Source: Massilia sp. IC2-477
Lineage (GTDB): Bacteria > Pseudomonadota > Gammaproteobacteria > Burkholderiales > Burkholderiaceae_D
Direction of reading: 5' to 3'
NCBI RefSeq assembly: GCF_020707265.1
Contig: NZ_JAJFEQ010000008.1
Span: forward strand, 62,001 to 126,000
Length of the DNA: 64,000 nt
The notes beneath the pieces are model-generated. The model was not told where the DNA came from, did no database searches, and saw nothing but the letters and a program-made list of their open reading frames with translations. The translations under genes and the position numbers were made by a program. The number at the start of each line of letters is the position of its first letter. Positions within the stretch are counted from its first letter, which is position 1. Positions 55,940-64,000 of the stretch are shown one piece after another.

Positions 55940-57466
55940 ATGTCCGGCTACCTCCTCCAAATGAAGGGCATCGCGAAGCGATTCGACGGTGTCCCAGCGC
56001 TCGACGGGATCGATCTGTCGATCCGTCCCGGCGAGTGCATCGGACTGTGCGGCGAGAACGGCGCCGGCAAGTCCACCCTGATGAAAGTCCTGTCGGCGGT
56101 CTACCCGCACGGCAGCTGGGACGGCGAGATCCTGCTCGACGGCGAGCCGCTGCGGGCGCGCTCGGTGCGTGAAACCGAAGACGCAGGGATCATCATCATC
56201 CACCAGGAACTGATGCTGGTGCCGGAGCTGTCCGTCGCCGAGAACATCTTCCTCGGTAACGAACTGACCCTGCCCGGCGGGCGTCTCGATTATCCCGCCA
56301 TGAACCGCCGCGCAGAAGAGATCCTGCGCGAGCTGAAGCTCCCCGATGTGAACGTGGTGCTGCCAGTGAAGAACTACGGCGGCGGCCACCAGCAGCTGAT
56401 CGAGATCGGCAAGGCCCTGAACAAAAAGGCGCGCCTCCTGATCCTGGACGAGCCGTCGGCCTCGCTGACCGCCAGCGAGATCGAGGTGCTGCTCGAGATC
56501 ATCCGCGACCTCAAGGCCAAGGGCGTGGCCTGCGTCTACATCTCGCACAAGCTCGAAGAAGTCGCCGCCATCTGCGACACCATCGTGGTGATCCGCGACG
56601 GCAAGCACATCGCCACCACCCCGATGCAGAACATGAACGTGGACCGCATCATCGCCCAGATGTGCGGGCGCGAGATGAACCAGCTGTATCCATCCCTGCC
56701 GCACGAAGTGGGCGAGGTGGTGATGGAAGCGCGCCACATCACCTGCTGGGACCCGGACCAGCCGCAGCGCAAGAAGGTCGACGACGTCTCCTTCCAGCTG
56801 CGGCGCGGCGAGATCCTCGGCATCGCCGGCCTGGTGGGAGCGGGCCGTACGGAACTGGTGACCGCCATCTACGGCTCCTACGAAGGCGCCTACGAAGGCG
56901 AGGTCTGGCTCGACGGCAAGCGGGCCGACACAACGACGCCCCTGAAGGCGATCGAGTCCGGCTTCGCGCTGGTGCCGGAAGACCGCAAGCAGCACGGCAT
57001 CGTGCGCGACCTGTCGGTGGGCGAGAACATCACGCTGTCGGTGCTGGACCGCTTCTCGACCCTGTCGCGCATCGACGACGGCCTGGAAGCGCGCGAAGTG
57101 GGCGAGCAGATCCGCCGCCTGGCGCTGAAGACCGCCAGCCCGGCCCTGCCGATCACGGCGCTCTCGGGCGGCAACCAGCAGAAGGCGGTGCTGGCCAAGA
57201 TGCTCCTCACGAACCCGAAGGTGCTGATCCTCGACGAGCCCACGCGGGGCGTCGACGTGGGCGCCAAGTTCGAGATCTACAAGCTGATCCTCGAACTGGC
57301 GGCGCAGGGCATTTCCATCATCATGGTCTCGTCCGAACTGGCCGAGGTGCTCGGGGTCTCCGACCGGGTGCTGGTGATGGGCGAAGGCAAGCTGCGCGGA
57401 GACTTTCTCAATCAAGGCCTGACCCAGGAAAAGGTGCTGGCCGCTGCAATCGGACAGGTGAAATAA
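55940..57466 (+). CDS. xylG: D-xylose ABC transporter, ATP-binding protein
   Basis: The 508-residue tandem ATPase of the sugar class CUT2 energises XylFGH. The first domain has Walker [10 protein letters not shown] (38-46) and a degenerate signature YGGGHQQL, with Walker [12 protein letters not shown]. The second has a degenerate Walker A ([10 protein letters not shown]) and a good signature LSGGNQQK with [16 protein letters not shown]. The asymmetry is normal for CUT2 ATPases. It joins xylH by a TAATG overlap. The ribosome site is weak, which fits a lower protein level than XylF. Confidence 0.95.
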   Translation: MSGYLLQMKGIAKRFDGVPALDGIDLSIRPGECIGLCGENGAGKSTLMKVLSAVYPHGSWDGEILLDGEPLRARSVRETEDAGIIIIHQELMLVPELSVAENIFLGNELTLPGGRLDYPAMNRRAEEILRELKLPDVNVVLPVKNYGGGHQQLIEIGKALNKKARLLILDEPSASLTASEIEVLLEIIRDLKAKGVACVYISHKLEEVAAICDTIVVIRDGKHIATTPMQNMNVDRIIAQMCGREMNQLYPSLPHEVGEVVMEARHITCWDPDQPQRKKVDDVSFQLRRGEILGIAGLVGAGRTELVTAIYGSYEGAYEGEVWLDGKRADTTTPLKAIESGFALVPEDRKQHGIVRDLSVGENITLSVLDRFSTLSRIDDGLEAREVGEQIRRLALKTASPALPITALSGGNQQKAVLAKMLLTNPKVLILDEPTRGVDVGAKFEIYKLILELAAQGISIIMVSSELAEVLGVSDRVLVMGEGKLRGDFLNQGLTQEKVLAAAIGQVK

Positions 57467-58668
57467 TGCTAGACAAGGTACACGCCCCCGTGGCCGCCCA
57501 GGGCGGCGCGGCGCGATCAGGCACGAACACGGGAATCGGCTTCAAGCAGATTTTCACGCAATATAAAATCCTGGCCCTGCTGGTCGCGATCGCTCTGATC
57601 TGGGCCTTCTTCAGCTGGAAGACGGACGGCGGCTTCACTTCCGCGCGCAACCTGTCGAACCTGATGCGCCAGATGTCGGTCACCGGCATCCTGGCCTGCG
57701 GCATGGTGTTCGTCATCATCGCCGGCGAGATCGACCTGTCCATCGGCTCGCTTCTCGGCCTGCTCGGCGGGCTGGCTGCCGTGCTCGATGTCGTCCACCA
57801 CTTGCCCTTGCCGATCTCAATGGCGATCGTGCTGGCGGGCGGCATGTTCCTCGGCTTCCTGAACGGCTACCTGACGGCGTATGCGGGCATACCTTCGTTC
57901 ATTGTCGGGCTGGGAGGGATGCTGGCCTACCGCGGCATCGTGCTTGGGCTGACCGACGGCACCACCATTGCCCCGATCTCGCCGGAATTCGAACAACTCG
58001 GCCAGGCCTATCTGCCGCCTGCCCTCGGGATCGCACTCGGCGTGGGCCTGTTCGTGCTGGCCTGCGTGCTGGCCTGGCGCCAGCGCATCAGCCAGGCCCG
58101 CCACAACCTGCCGGTGCTGCCGCTGTGGCGCAGCGTGGGCAGGGTCGCCATCATCGGCGTGGTGCTGGCTGGGCTCATCACCACCTTCAACAGTTACGAA
58201 GGCATTCCGCTGCCGGTGCTGATCCTGCTGGTGCTGCTGGGCGTATTCAGCTACATCGCACGCCAGACCGTGTTCGGCCGCCGCATCTACGCAGTCGGCA
58301 GCAATATGGAAGCGACGCGCCTCTCGGGCATCAACGTGCGCGCCGTGAAGCTGTGGATCTTCGGCCTGATGGGCCTGATGTGTGCGCTGGCTGGCCTGAT
58401 CAACACCGCGCGCCTGGCCGCCGGTTCGCCATCGGCCGGGATGTCGGCGGAGCTGGACGTGATCGCGGCCTGCTTCATTGGCGGCACCTCGATGCGCGGC
58501 GGCGCCGGCACCGTGCACGGCGCCCTGGTCGGCGCCCTGGTCATGGCCAGCCTGGACAACGGCATGTCGATGCTGGACGTCGACACCTACTGGCAGATGA
58601 TCGTCAAGGGCCTGATCCTGACCCTGGCGGTGTGGCTGGACGTGGCGACCCGTACCGGCCGCCGTTGA
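57466..58668 (+). CDS. xylH: D-xylose ABC transporter, permease
   Basis: The 400-residue permease has about 10-11 helices after a polar N-terminal arm. Signature segments are GEIDLSIGSLLGL and GRRIYAVGSNMEATRLSGINV, and GGTSMRGGAGTVHGAL near the end is typical of XylH/RbsC/AraH permeases. The ATG overlaps the last base of the xylG stop, so the two are coupled. A bidirectional terminator follows 30 bp downstream. Confidence 0.95.
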   Translation: MLDKVHAPVAAQGGAARSGTNTGIGFKQIFTQYKILALLVAIALIWAFFSWKTDGGFTSARNLSNLMRQMSVTGILACGMVFVIIAGEIDLSIGSLLGLLGGLAAVLDVVHHLPLPISMAIVLAGGMFLGFLNGYLTAYAGIPSFIVGLGGMLAYRGIVLGLTDGTTIAPISPEFEQLGQAYLPPALGIALGVGLFVLACVLAWRQRISQARHNLPVLPLWRSVGRVAIIGVVLAGLITTFNSYEGIPLPVLILLVLLGVFSYIARQTVFGRRIYAVGSNMEATRLSGINVRAVKLWIFGLMGLMCALAGLINTARLAAGSPSAGMSAELDVIAACFIGGTSMRGGAGTVHGALVGALVMASLDNGMSMLDVDTYWQMIVKGLILTLAVWLDVATRTGRR

Positions 58669-58698
58669 TCCGCACGGCGCTACGGCGCCGGCGGGCAC

Positions 58699-58729
58699 AA
58701 AAAAGCCAGGCACCTGCCTGGCTTTTTTT
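58699..58729. terminator. Bidirectional terminator after xylH
   Basis: AGCCAGGCA and TGCCTGGCT flank a CC loop (58704-58723). A runs on the left and T runs on the right let it serve xylH and the opposing dehydrogenase gene. Confidence 0.9.
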
Positions 58730-58747
58730 CATTGGATTTCGGTTTCG

Positions 58748-60337
58748 TCAGCCGGCAGTCTTCAGGACGCCGTCGACCACGCGCGCCAGTCCCAGCGGAT
58801 TGTCGTCGCGCAGCGCTTCCGGCAGCAGCTCCGCCGGCACCGCCTGGTAGCACACCGGCCGCAGGAAGCGGTCAATCGCGGTGGCGCCGACCGAGGTGGT
58901 GCGGCTGTCCGAGGTGGCCGGGAAGGGGCCGCCATGCACCATCGCGTGCGACACCTCGACGCCGGTCGGGAAGCCGTTGAACAGGATCCGGCCAGCCTTG
59001 CGCTCGAGCAGGGGCAATAGGGCGCCGGCCAGCGCCTGGTCCGCCGGCGTCGCGTGGACGGTGGCCGTCAGCTGGCCTTCCACATGCCCGGCCACGGCCA
59101 GCAGCTCGGCCTCGTCGCGGCAGCGCACCAGCACCGCCGCCGGGCCGAAGATTTCTTCTTCCAGCGCCGCGGTAGCGAGGAAGGTGGCCGCATCGCATCC
59201 GTACAGCGCCGGCTGCGCCGCACAGGCCGGGCCATCCGACGTGGCAGCACCGCCGCGCGCCAGCAACTGCACGCCGGGGATGGCGGAGCGGGCTTCGATG
59301 GCCTCGACGTAGGCCTTGTGGATGCCGGGAGTCAGCATGGTGCCCGCGGTCTTCTGCTGCAGGGCCTCGGCGGCCGCCACGCTGAAGGCATTGAATGCGT
59401 CGCCCTCGAGACCGATCACCAGGCCCGGGTTGGTGCAGAACTGGCCGACGCCCAAGGTGAGCGAATCGACGAAGCCCGGCGCAAGCTGCGCGGCCTTGCC
59501 CTCGAGCGCGCCGGGCAGCAGGAAGAAGGGATTCACGCTGCTCATCTCCGCATACACGGGGATCGGCTCGGGACGCGCGGCCGCAGTGCGCATCAAGGCC
59601 AGGCCGCCCTGGCGCGAGCCGGTAAAGCCGACCGCCTTGATGGCGGGATGGGCCACCAGCGCGGTGCCGATGCTCCTGCCTTCGCCGATCAGCATCGAGA
59701 ACACGCCTTCCGGCATGTCGCAGTCGATAGCGGCCTGCTGCACGGCGCGCGCCACCAGCTCCGAGGTGCCGAGGTGGGCGTTATGGGCCTTGACCACCAC
59801 CGGGCAGCCTGCGGCGAGGGCGGACGCGGTATCGCCGCCGGCCACCGAGAAGGCGAGCGGGAAGTTGCTGGCGCCGAAGACCGCGACCGGACCCAGCGGA
59901 ATCTTGCGCATGCGCAGGTCGGGGCGCGGCGGGCTGCGCTCTGGCAGGGCGGAGTCGAGGGTCGCAGCGAGGAAGTGGCCGTCGCGGACCACCTTGGCGA
60001 ACAGGCGCAGCTGGTTGACGGTGCGCATGCGCTCTCCTTCCAGGCGCGCCTGCGGCAGGCCGGTCTCTAAGCCGGCGCGCTCGATCAGGCTTGGTCCGAG
60101 GTCGAGGATGCGCGCGGCGATGGCCTCCAGGAAGGCGGCGCGCCGCTCGAGGGAGAAGGCGCGGTAGCTGTCGAAGGCCTGCTCGGCGAGCGCGCAGGCG
60201 GCAGCCAGCTCGTCGGCGGATGCGAGACCGAAGCCCGGCTCGAGGATCGTATGGCGCGCCGGGTCGATGGCATGGACGGTGCCGGCGGCGCCGCGCACGC
60301 TGCGCCTGCCGATAATCATGTCGCCGTGGATCTGCAT
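58748..60337 (-). CDS. 2-oxoglutarate semialdehyde (2,5-dioxopentanoate) dehydrogenase
   Basis: The 529-residue aldehyde dehydrogenase has catalytic Cys301 in [12 protein letters not shown], the general-base Glu in YAEMSSVNP and cofactor loop [10 protein letters not shown]. The short AEMSS and QFCTNPG signatures and the [21 protein letters not shown] segment match the ketoglutarate-semialdehyde dehydrogenase subgroup. It makes 2-oxoglutarate, closing the Weimberg route (called xylA in Caulobacter, a name left out to avoid confusion with xylose isomerase). It stands apart from xylXBCD, downstream of the TonB receptor. AGGAG precedes the ATG. Confidence 0.93.
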   Translation of the reverse strand: MQIHGDMIIGRRSVRGAAGTVHAIDPARHTILEPGFGLASADELAAACALAEQAFDSYRAFSLERRAAFLEAIAARILDLGPSLIERAGLETGLPQARLEGERMRTVNQLRLFAKVVRDGHFLAATLDSALPERSPPRPDLRMRKIPLGPVAVFGASNFPLAFSVAGGDTASALAAGCPVVVKAHNAHLGTSELVARAVQQAAIDCDMPEGVFSMLIGEGRSIGTALVAHPAIKAVGFTGSRQGGLALMRTAAARPEPIPVYAEMSSVNPFFLLPGALEGKAAQLAPGFVDSLTLGVGQFCTNPGLVIGLEGDAFNAFSVAAAEALQQKTAGTMLTPGIHKAYVEAIEARSAIPGVQLLARGGAATSDGPACAAQPALYGCDAATFLATAALEEEIFGPAAVLVRCRDEAELLAVAGHVEGQLTATVHATPADQALAGALLPLLERKAGRILFNGFPTGVEVSHAMVHGGPFPATSDSRTTSVGATAIDRFLRPVCYQAVPAELLPEALRDDNPLGLARVVDGVLKTAG

Positions 60338-60375
60338 GGAGTGCTCCTAATGAGTAAAAAGGTGGAACGGAGGAT

Positions 60376-60412
60376 AAAAAAAGCCGCGGACCGCACAGGG
60401 CGGAACCGCGAC
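60376..60412 (-). terminator. Terminator between TonB receptor and dehydrogenase
   Basis: On the minus strand GTCGCGG...CCGC pairs with GCGG...CCGCGGC, followed by seven T. It lies in the 94-bp gap and should lower dehydrogenase expression relative to the receptor. Confidence 0.75.
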
Positions 60413-60431
60413 TTCAGGAGAGACGAGCTTC

Positions 60432-63400
60432 TTAGAACGAGTACTGTGCCTGCACCGTGTAGCGCGGACCGCTCATGAACAGCTGGCGGGTGAACATGCC
60501 GGCGTGCTGCTGCATGAGCTGGCGCGTCTTGGCGTTGTTCAGGTTCTGGGCCGACAGGCCGATACGGAACTTGTCGGTGAAATCGTAGAAGATCGAACCA
60601 TCCAGCTGGCCGTAATCGTCCTGCCACAGCGGCAGGCCGTAAGCCTGGTCGTTGTTCGGCGTCGGGATCAGGAAGCGCGGGCCGGCATCCGGGTTCGTGT
60701 TCAGGCCGTTGTTGCCGCGGCTGCCCCAGGTATTGACGGCGACCAGGTAACGCGAGCGCCAGTTGTAGGCCAGGCGCGCCGAGAACCCGTTCTTCTCGTA
60801 CATGACGGCGAAGTTGACGGTGTGGCGCGACAGGCCTTGCAGCGGGGTGTTGCCGAACGGGCGTCCGTCGGTGTCGCAACCGTTGATCGACAGGTTCATG
60901 TTCGATGCATCGCTACCCGCGCAGAACGCCGCCGGCACCGGATTGTCCAGCTTGCGCTCGCTGGACACGTAGGTCCAGCTGGCCTGGGTGCCGATACCGC
61001 GCAGCCAGTCGGGCACGAAGTCGTAGTACTGCTGGTGGCTGATTTCGAAGCCGCGGGCGAAGCCGTGGGCACCGTTGATCGGATGGGTGACCCTGAAGGT
61101 CTGGTCCCTGCCGTTGACATCCTTCACCGTGTAACCGTAGGTGGTGTTCACGATGATGTCCTTGATGTCCTTGTTGAACACCGCCATGGTCAGCGAGCCG
61201 GCCTTGGCGAAGTACCATTCCGCGGTCAGGTCGACGTTGGTCGCGGTGGTCGGCCTGAGCAGCGGATTGCCGTCGCTGGTGCCGGTCAGGTTGTTGCCGC
61301 TGAAGACGACGCGCTGGTCCGCGAGCGTGACCGGATCCTTGATCGTCAGCTGGTTGGCCGGCGAGGTCAGGGTGGTCAGCGACTGCAGCTGGTTGAAGTC
61401 CGGGCGCGCCATCGACTTGGCGATGGCGAAGCGGAACTGCAGCTGGTCGCTGGCCTTCAGGCGCAGGTTCAGGCTTGGCAGCCAGTGGTTGTACGAGGTA
61501 TCGGTCTCGCGCGGGGTCTCGAACTTGGCGATGTTCACCAGCGTGTTCACGCCTTCCACAGGCACGTCGCCCGGAATGCTGACATTGGTCGGGTCGTAGG
61601 CGATGTAGCCGCGCGTCGCGTTCTTGGTCCGCACGTAGCGCACGCCGATGTTGCCGTCGATCGGATACTTGAGGTCGTCCCAGCCGAAGCGCAGCTGAGC
61701 GTAGGCGGCCTGGGTCTTCTCGGTCTGGGTGTTCAGCGCCGATGGCGTGTCAAAGGTCGACGGCTTCCACGGGTCGCAGGTGCCCCAGCCCTGCGCGGCC
61801 TTCTGCTCTTCGCACAGGGTGGTGTGGTAGCTGTGCAGCTTGGTCCAGCCGTTCGGGAAGTCACGTGCGAGCGCGTCGGTCGGATACAGCAGCGCCGGGA
61901 CCGATACCTTGCCGCCGAAGAAGTTCGGAATCTGTGCCAGCTCGGTGCCTCCCGCGAAGCGCGGGTCGTTCAGGCGTGCCACGCCCGGGATCTGCCAGCC
62001 TTCCATCCACGGGAAGGTGATCGACGACCAGTTGTAGTACTTCTGGGCCTTGCGGTTTTCGGCTTCGCGGTCCGCCAGGCGCACGCCGAAACGCACGTCG
62101 CGCAGCACCGGGTCGTCGAAGGCGAACTTGACGTCGCTGCGCCAGCTCTTCTGGGTGGCCTTGGCGCGGTCCAGCGCTTCCTGGGTGTAGGCCCAGAAGT
62201 AGTTCTTCGGGTCGGCCATGAACTGCGCCGAGCCGAGGCCGATCTGGGGAATGCTGCCGGTGAGGTCGATCGACTGGTTGGGCAGGATGAAGCCGGTCGA
62301 CACGTCGGCGTCGAAGCCCTGGGTGGTGGAACGCACGTGCTGGACGTCGTTGGTCCAGGTCAGGTCCGGCGTAATGCGCCATTGCACGTTCAGGGCGAGG
62401 TCGCGCGTGCCGGAATTACGCTGGTTAATGCGGCGCGAGCTGTTGAACGGCGAGCCGCCGTAGCTCGGGTTCGCGATGGTGCCTTTCAGGAAGGCGCCCT
62501 GGGCGTCATACACGGTGTCGGCGCCGGCCACCTGCTGGTACCACTTGTCTTCGGACGAGGCCACCACGCGCTCGCTCAGGTCTTCGTCGTACTGGGTCTT
62601 GAAGTAGGTCAGCCCAGCCGTGATGTCCCGGTTCGGGCGCCACTGGAACGCGGCATAGTCGCCGCGGCGAACGCGCTCGAAGTCCTGCGAACGCAGGCCG
62701 CCGCCCAGGGGAATCCATTTGGTCGCCTCGCGCTGGTACTGGGCAGGGTTGCGCGAATTCACATGCGGGAAGTAGGGATCGATGCCGATGGCGTCGGTAC
62801 GGGTCGGGTTCTTCGCATACGCAAAGTCGACCAGGGCGCCGAATTCGCCGAGGCCGGTGTTCCAGCGGTTCGACAGCAGCAGGGTGCCGGTCGGGCCCTT
62901 CTTCCGGTTCAGATCCGAATAGCTCAGCGAGGCACCAAGCGCGCCCTTGAAGCCCTTGAAATCGAAGGGCATGGCCGTGCGCAGGTTGACCAGGCCCGCG
63001 AGCGCGCCTTCGATCTGTTCCGCCGAGGGGTTCTTGTAGACGTCGACGCCGGCCATGAGTTCGGGCGCCACGTCGGTGAAGCCGAGCGAGCGGCCGCCAC
63101 CGGCCGAAAAGGCATCGCGGCCGTTGACTTCCGAACGTACGTAGGTCAGGCCGCGCACCGACACGCCGGACCCTTCGACGGCCTGGCGATTCGGGTCGCC
63201 CTGCATGTTGCGGTCCATGGTGATGCCGGCGATACGCTGCAACACCTCGGTGATCGAGCGGTCGGGGAGCTTACCGATGTCTTCGGCGACGATCGAGTCG
63301 ACCACCTCGTCGGAATCCTGCTTGAGTTTCTGGGCCGATTGCAGCGCGGCGCGCTGGCCGGATACCCTGACGACTGCTGTCCCCGGGGCGACGGATTCCT

Positions 63401-63494
63401 CCGTGGTGGTGGTCTGGGCCCATGCTACGCCGCTGTAAAGGACGGCCACCTGCGCAACCGCCGCGGCGATCGCAGTTTTCTGGAACTTCCTCAC
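60432..63494 (-). CDS. TonB-dependent receptor for xylo-oligosaccharides (inferred)
   Basis: The 1020-residue outer-membrane receptor has a signal peptide (VAQVAVLYSGVAWA, cleavage before QTTTTEE) and a plug with ITEVLQRIAGITMDRN, VSVRGLTYVRSEVNGRDAFSA and VDVYKNPSAEQIEGALAGLVNLRTA. The barrel ends in PRYTVQAQYSF. This is the large carbohydrate-type receptor common in Xanthomonas and Caulobacter. The xyl-box-like promoter and neighbours point to xylan fragments. It is followed on the same strand by the Weimberg dehydrogenase after a terminator. The substrate is inferred from context only. Confidence 0.92.
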   Translation of the reverse strand: MRKFQKTAIAAAVAQVAVLYSGVAWAQTTTTEESVAPGTAVVRVSGQRAALQSAQKLKQDSDEVVDSIVAEDIGKLPDRSITEVLQRIAGITMDRNMQGDPNRQAVEGSGVSVRGLTYVRSEVNGRDAFSAGGGRSLGFTDVAPELMAGVDVYKNPSAEQIEGALAGLVNLRTAMPFDFKGFKGALGASLSYSDLNRKKGPTGTLLLSNRWNTGLGEFGALVDFAYAKNPTRTDAIGIDPYFPHVNSRNPAQYQREATKWIPLGGGLRSQDFERVRRGDYAAFQWRPNRDITAGLTYFKTQYDEDLSERVVASSEDKWYQQVAGADTVYDAQGAFLKGTIANPSYGGSPFNSSRRINQRNSGTRDLALNVQWRITPDLTWTNDVQHVRSTTQGFDADVSTGFILPNQSIDLTGSIPQIGLGSAQFMADPKNYFWAYTQEALDRAKATQKSWRSDVKFAFDDPVLRDVRFGVRLADREAENRKAQKYYNWSSITFPWMEGWQIPGVARLNDPRFAGGTELAQIPNFFGGKVSVPALLYPTDALARDFPNGWTKLHSYHTTLCEEQKAAQGWGTCDPWKPSTFDTPSALNTQTEKTQAAYAQLRFGWDDLKYPIDGNIGVRYVRTKNATRGYIAYDPTNVSIPGDVPVEGVNTLVNIAKFETPRETDTSYNHWLPSLNLRLKASDQLQFRFAIAKSMARPDFNQLQSLTTLTSPANQLTIKDPVTLADQRVVFSGNNLTGTSDGNPLLRPTTATNVDLTAEWYFAKAGSLTMAVFNKDIKDIIVNTTYGYTVKDVNGRDQTFRVTHPINGAHGFARGFEISHQQYYDFVPDWLRGIGTQASWTYVSSERKLDNPVPAAFCAGSDASNMNLSINGCDTDGRPFGNTPLQGLSRHTVNFAVMYEKNGFSARLAYNWRSRYLVAVNTWGSRGNNGLNTNPDAGPRFLIPTPNNDQAYGLPLWQDDYGQLDGSIFYDFTDKFRIGLSAQNLNNAKTRQLMQQHAGMFTRQLFMSGPRYTVQAQYSF

Positions 63495-63575
63495 GTTGTC
63501 TCCTGGTATAGGTAATTTTTTTATCTAACAGTTCATAGCACGCCGGCACCGCATTGTGGCTCAGCTAACACTGTT

Positions 63576-63615
63576 TGTTGGACGCTACCATAGATTTGTA
63601 ATGATGGCCTTACAA
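63576..63615 (-). promoter_or_regulatory. TonB receptor promoter with variant xyl-box
   Basis: Minus strand TTGTAA (63615-63610), 17 bases, TATGGT (63592-63587). Overlapping this -10 is TGGTAGCGTCCAACA (63590-63576), like the xyl-box with one inserted base. A further half-site TGTTAGC follows near 63565. Confidence 0.5.
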
Positions 63616-63954
63616 ACTCCATTTTTTTGTCATTGCACAACACATTGCCCGGGATACTGCGTAACGACACGATCTTGAACCGGCCTGGATATGCCTGCTG
63701 CAGGGCGAGACCGGGCTACCGGGAACACATGCGTACTGTGACAGGTCGCGTTGCCAGATGCTTACACTACGCAATACCTCCCCGGCGGTCAAGAAATCGA
63801 TTTCAGCGATTTCGGCATTTATTCGGAATGTGGCGCGGAGAGGTCGACAGCACGTGACTTGGTAGCGCGAACATTTTGCTTGCCACGCCTTGCCGCTCTC
63901 GCTTAGCATGCCTCACATAGTTGGCATAAATAACAACAATCCGGAGACAGGACA
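63616..63954. other. Intergenic region before the last gene
   Basis: There is no convincing gene here. The stretch is AT-richer and presumably holds the promoter of the gene that begins at 63955. Short frames on both strands lack any recognisable feature. GGAGACAGGA at 63942-63952 is the ribosome site of the next gene. Confidence 0.4.
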
Positions 63955-64000
63955 GTGAGCATGCATGGATTTTCCAGGGCCGCGCTGGCCGCGATGATAT
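63955..64000 (+). CDS. Start of an exported protein, cut by the window edge
   Basis: A GTG at 63955 or an in-frame ATG at 63961, behind GGAGACAGGA, begins MHGFSRAALAAMI, which looks like the start of a signal peptide. Only about 15 codons are visible, so the family cannot be told. It diverges from the TonB receptor and may belong to the same sugar locus. Confidence 0.5.
   Translation, partial: MSMHGFSRAALAAMI

Noticed and set aside
50023-58668. L-arabinose rather than D-xylose oxidation
   Set aside because: Related enzymes exist for arabinose, but XylX, XylB, XylC and XylD segments fit the Caulobacter xylose enzymes, the transporter is XylFGH-like and the neighbours degrade xylan. Some activity on arabinose cannot be excluded.
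60504-63515. A very long open frame (about 1000 codons) on the plus strand opposite the TonB receptor
   Set aside because: It is the antisense shadow of a high-GC gene. Composition is Val/Gly/Arg/His-rich with no domain, and the receptor on the other strand is unmistakable.

Overview
The window looks like chromosome from a high-GC betaproteobacterium of the Massilia/Telluria type (Oxalobacteraceae, Burkholderiales). This rests on gene content and order (ppsR/ppsA divergent pair, smpB diverging from ratA-rnfH, guaB-guaA, LacI-controlled xylan genes with a TonB-dependent receptor), on GC-rich codon use and on general recognition of the proteins. No database search was run.

Layout. 1-560: a poorly coding left edge with a short inverted repeat. 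0.56-4.0 kb: ppsR diverging from ppsA. 4.1-9.2 kb: a Prc-like S41 protease homologue whose catalytic Lys is Arg, then nfeD, an SPFH protein, an SDR and an unknown membrane protein. 9.3-12.9 kb: a siderophore receptor diverging from a PepSY membrane protein, with two Fur boxes between them. 13-17.2 kb: polyphosphate metabolism, with ppx converging on ppk1-sixA across a nested inverted repeat and a good Pho box in front of ppk1. 17.3-27.5 kb: housekeeping genes (lepB, a Bcr/CflA-type exporter, an ABC pair, smpB, ratA-rnfH, a diguanylate cyclase, a DUF4124 protein, guaB, guaA). 27.6-34.6 kb: accessory genes, including an orphan LacI regulator, an unknown protein, a TIR-membrane-WD40 protein of visibly lower GC, a pectate lyase and a universal stress protein behind an FNR-type site.

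34.8-63.5 kb is one functional block for xylan and xylose use. Export-signal-bearing GH10, GH43 and GH3 enzymes and a sialate-O-acetylesterase-type esterase would break down and deacetylate the polymer. A large TonB-dependent receptor would bring oligosaccharides across the outer membrane, and an AmpG-like MFS carrier with a cytoplasmic GH1 would handle disaccharides. XylFGH would import xylose. XylB, XylC, XylD, XylX and a ketoglutarate-semialdehyde dehydrogenase make up the oxidative Weimberg route to 2-oxoglutarate. I saw no xylose isomerase or xylulokinase.

A 14-base element close to TGGTTGCGCTAACA sits at or just after the -10 box of several promoters in this block (GH43, second GH3, and a variant at the TonB receptor) and on both sides of the GH10/LacI intergenic region. 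It closely resembles the xyl-box described in Xanthomonas. I infer that the LacI protein at 46234-47361 represses the whole block through it. The features I would check first are this regulon, the 27-codon leader ORF that overlaps the GH43 start, the Pho box on ppk1, the K-to-R change in the S41 protease, and the TIR-WD40 protein.
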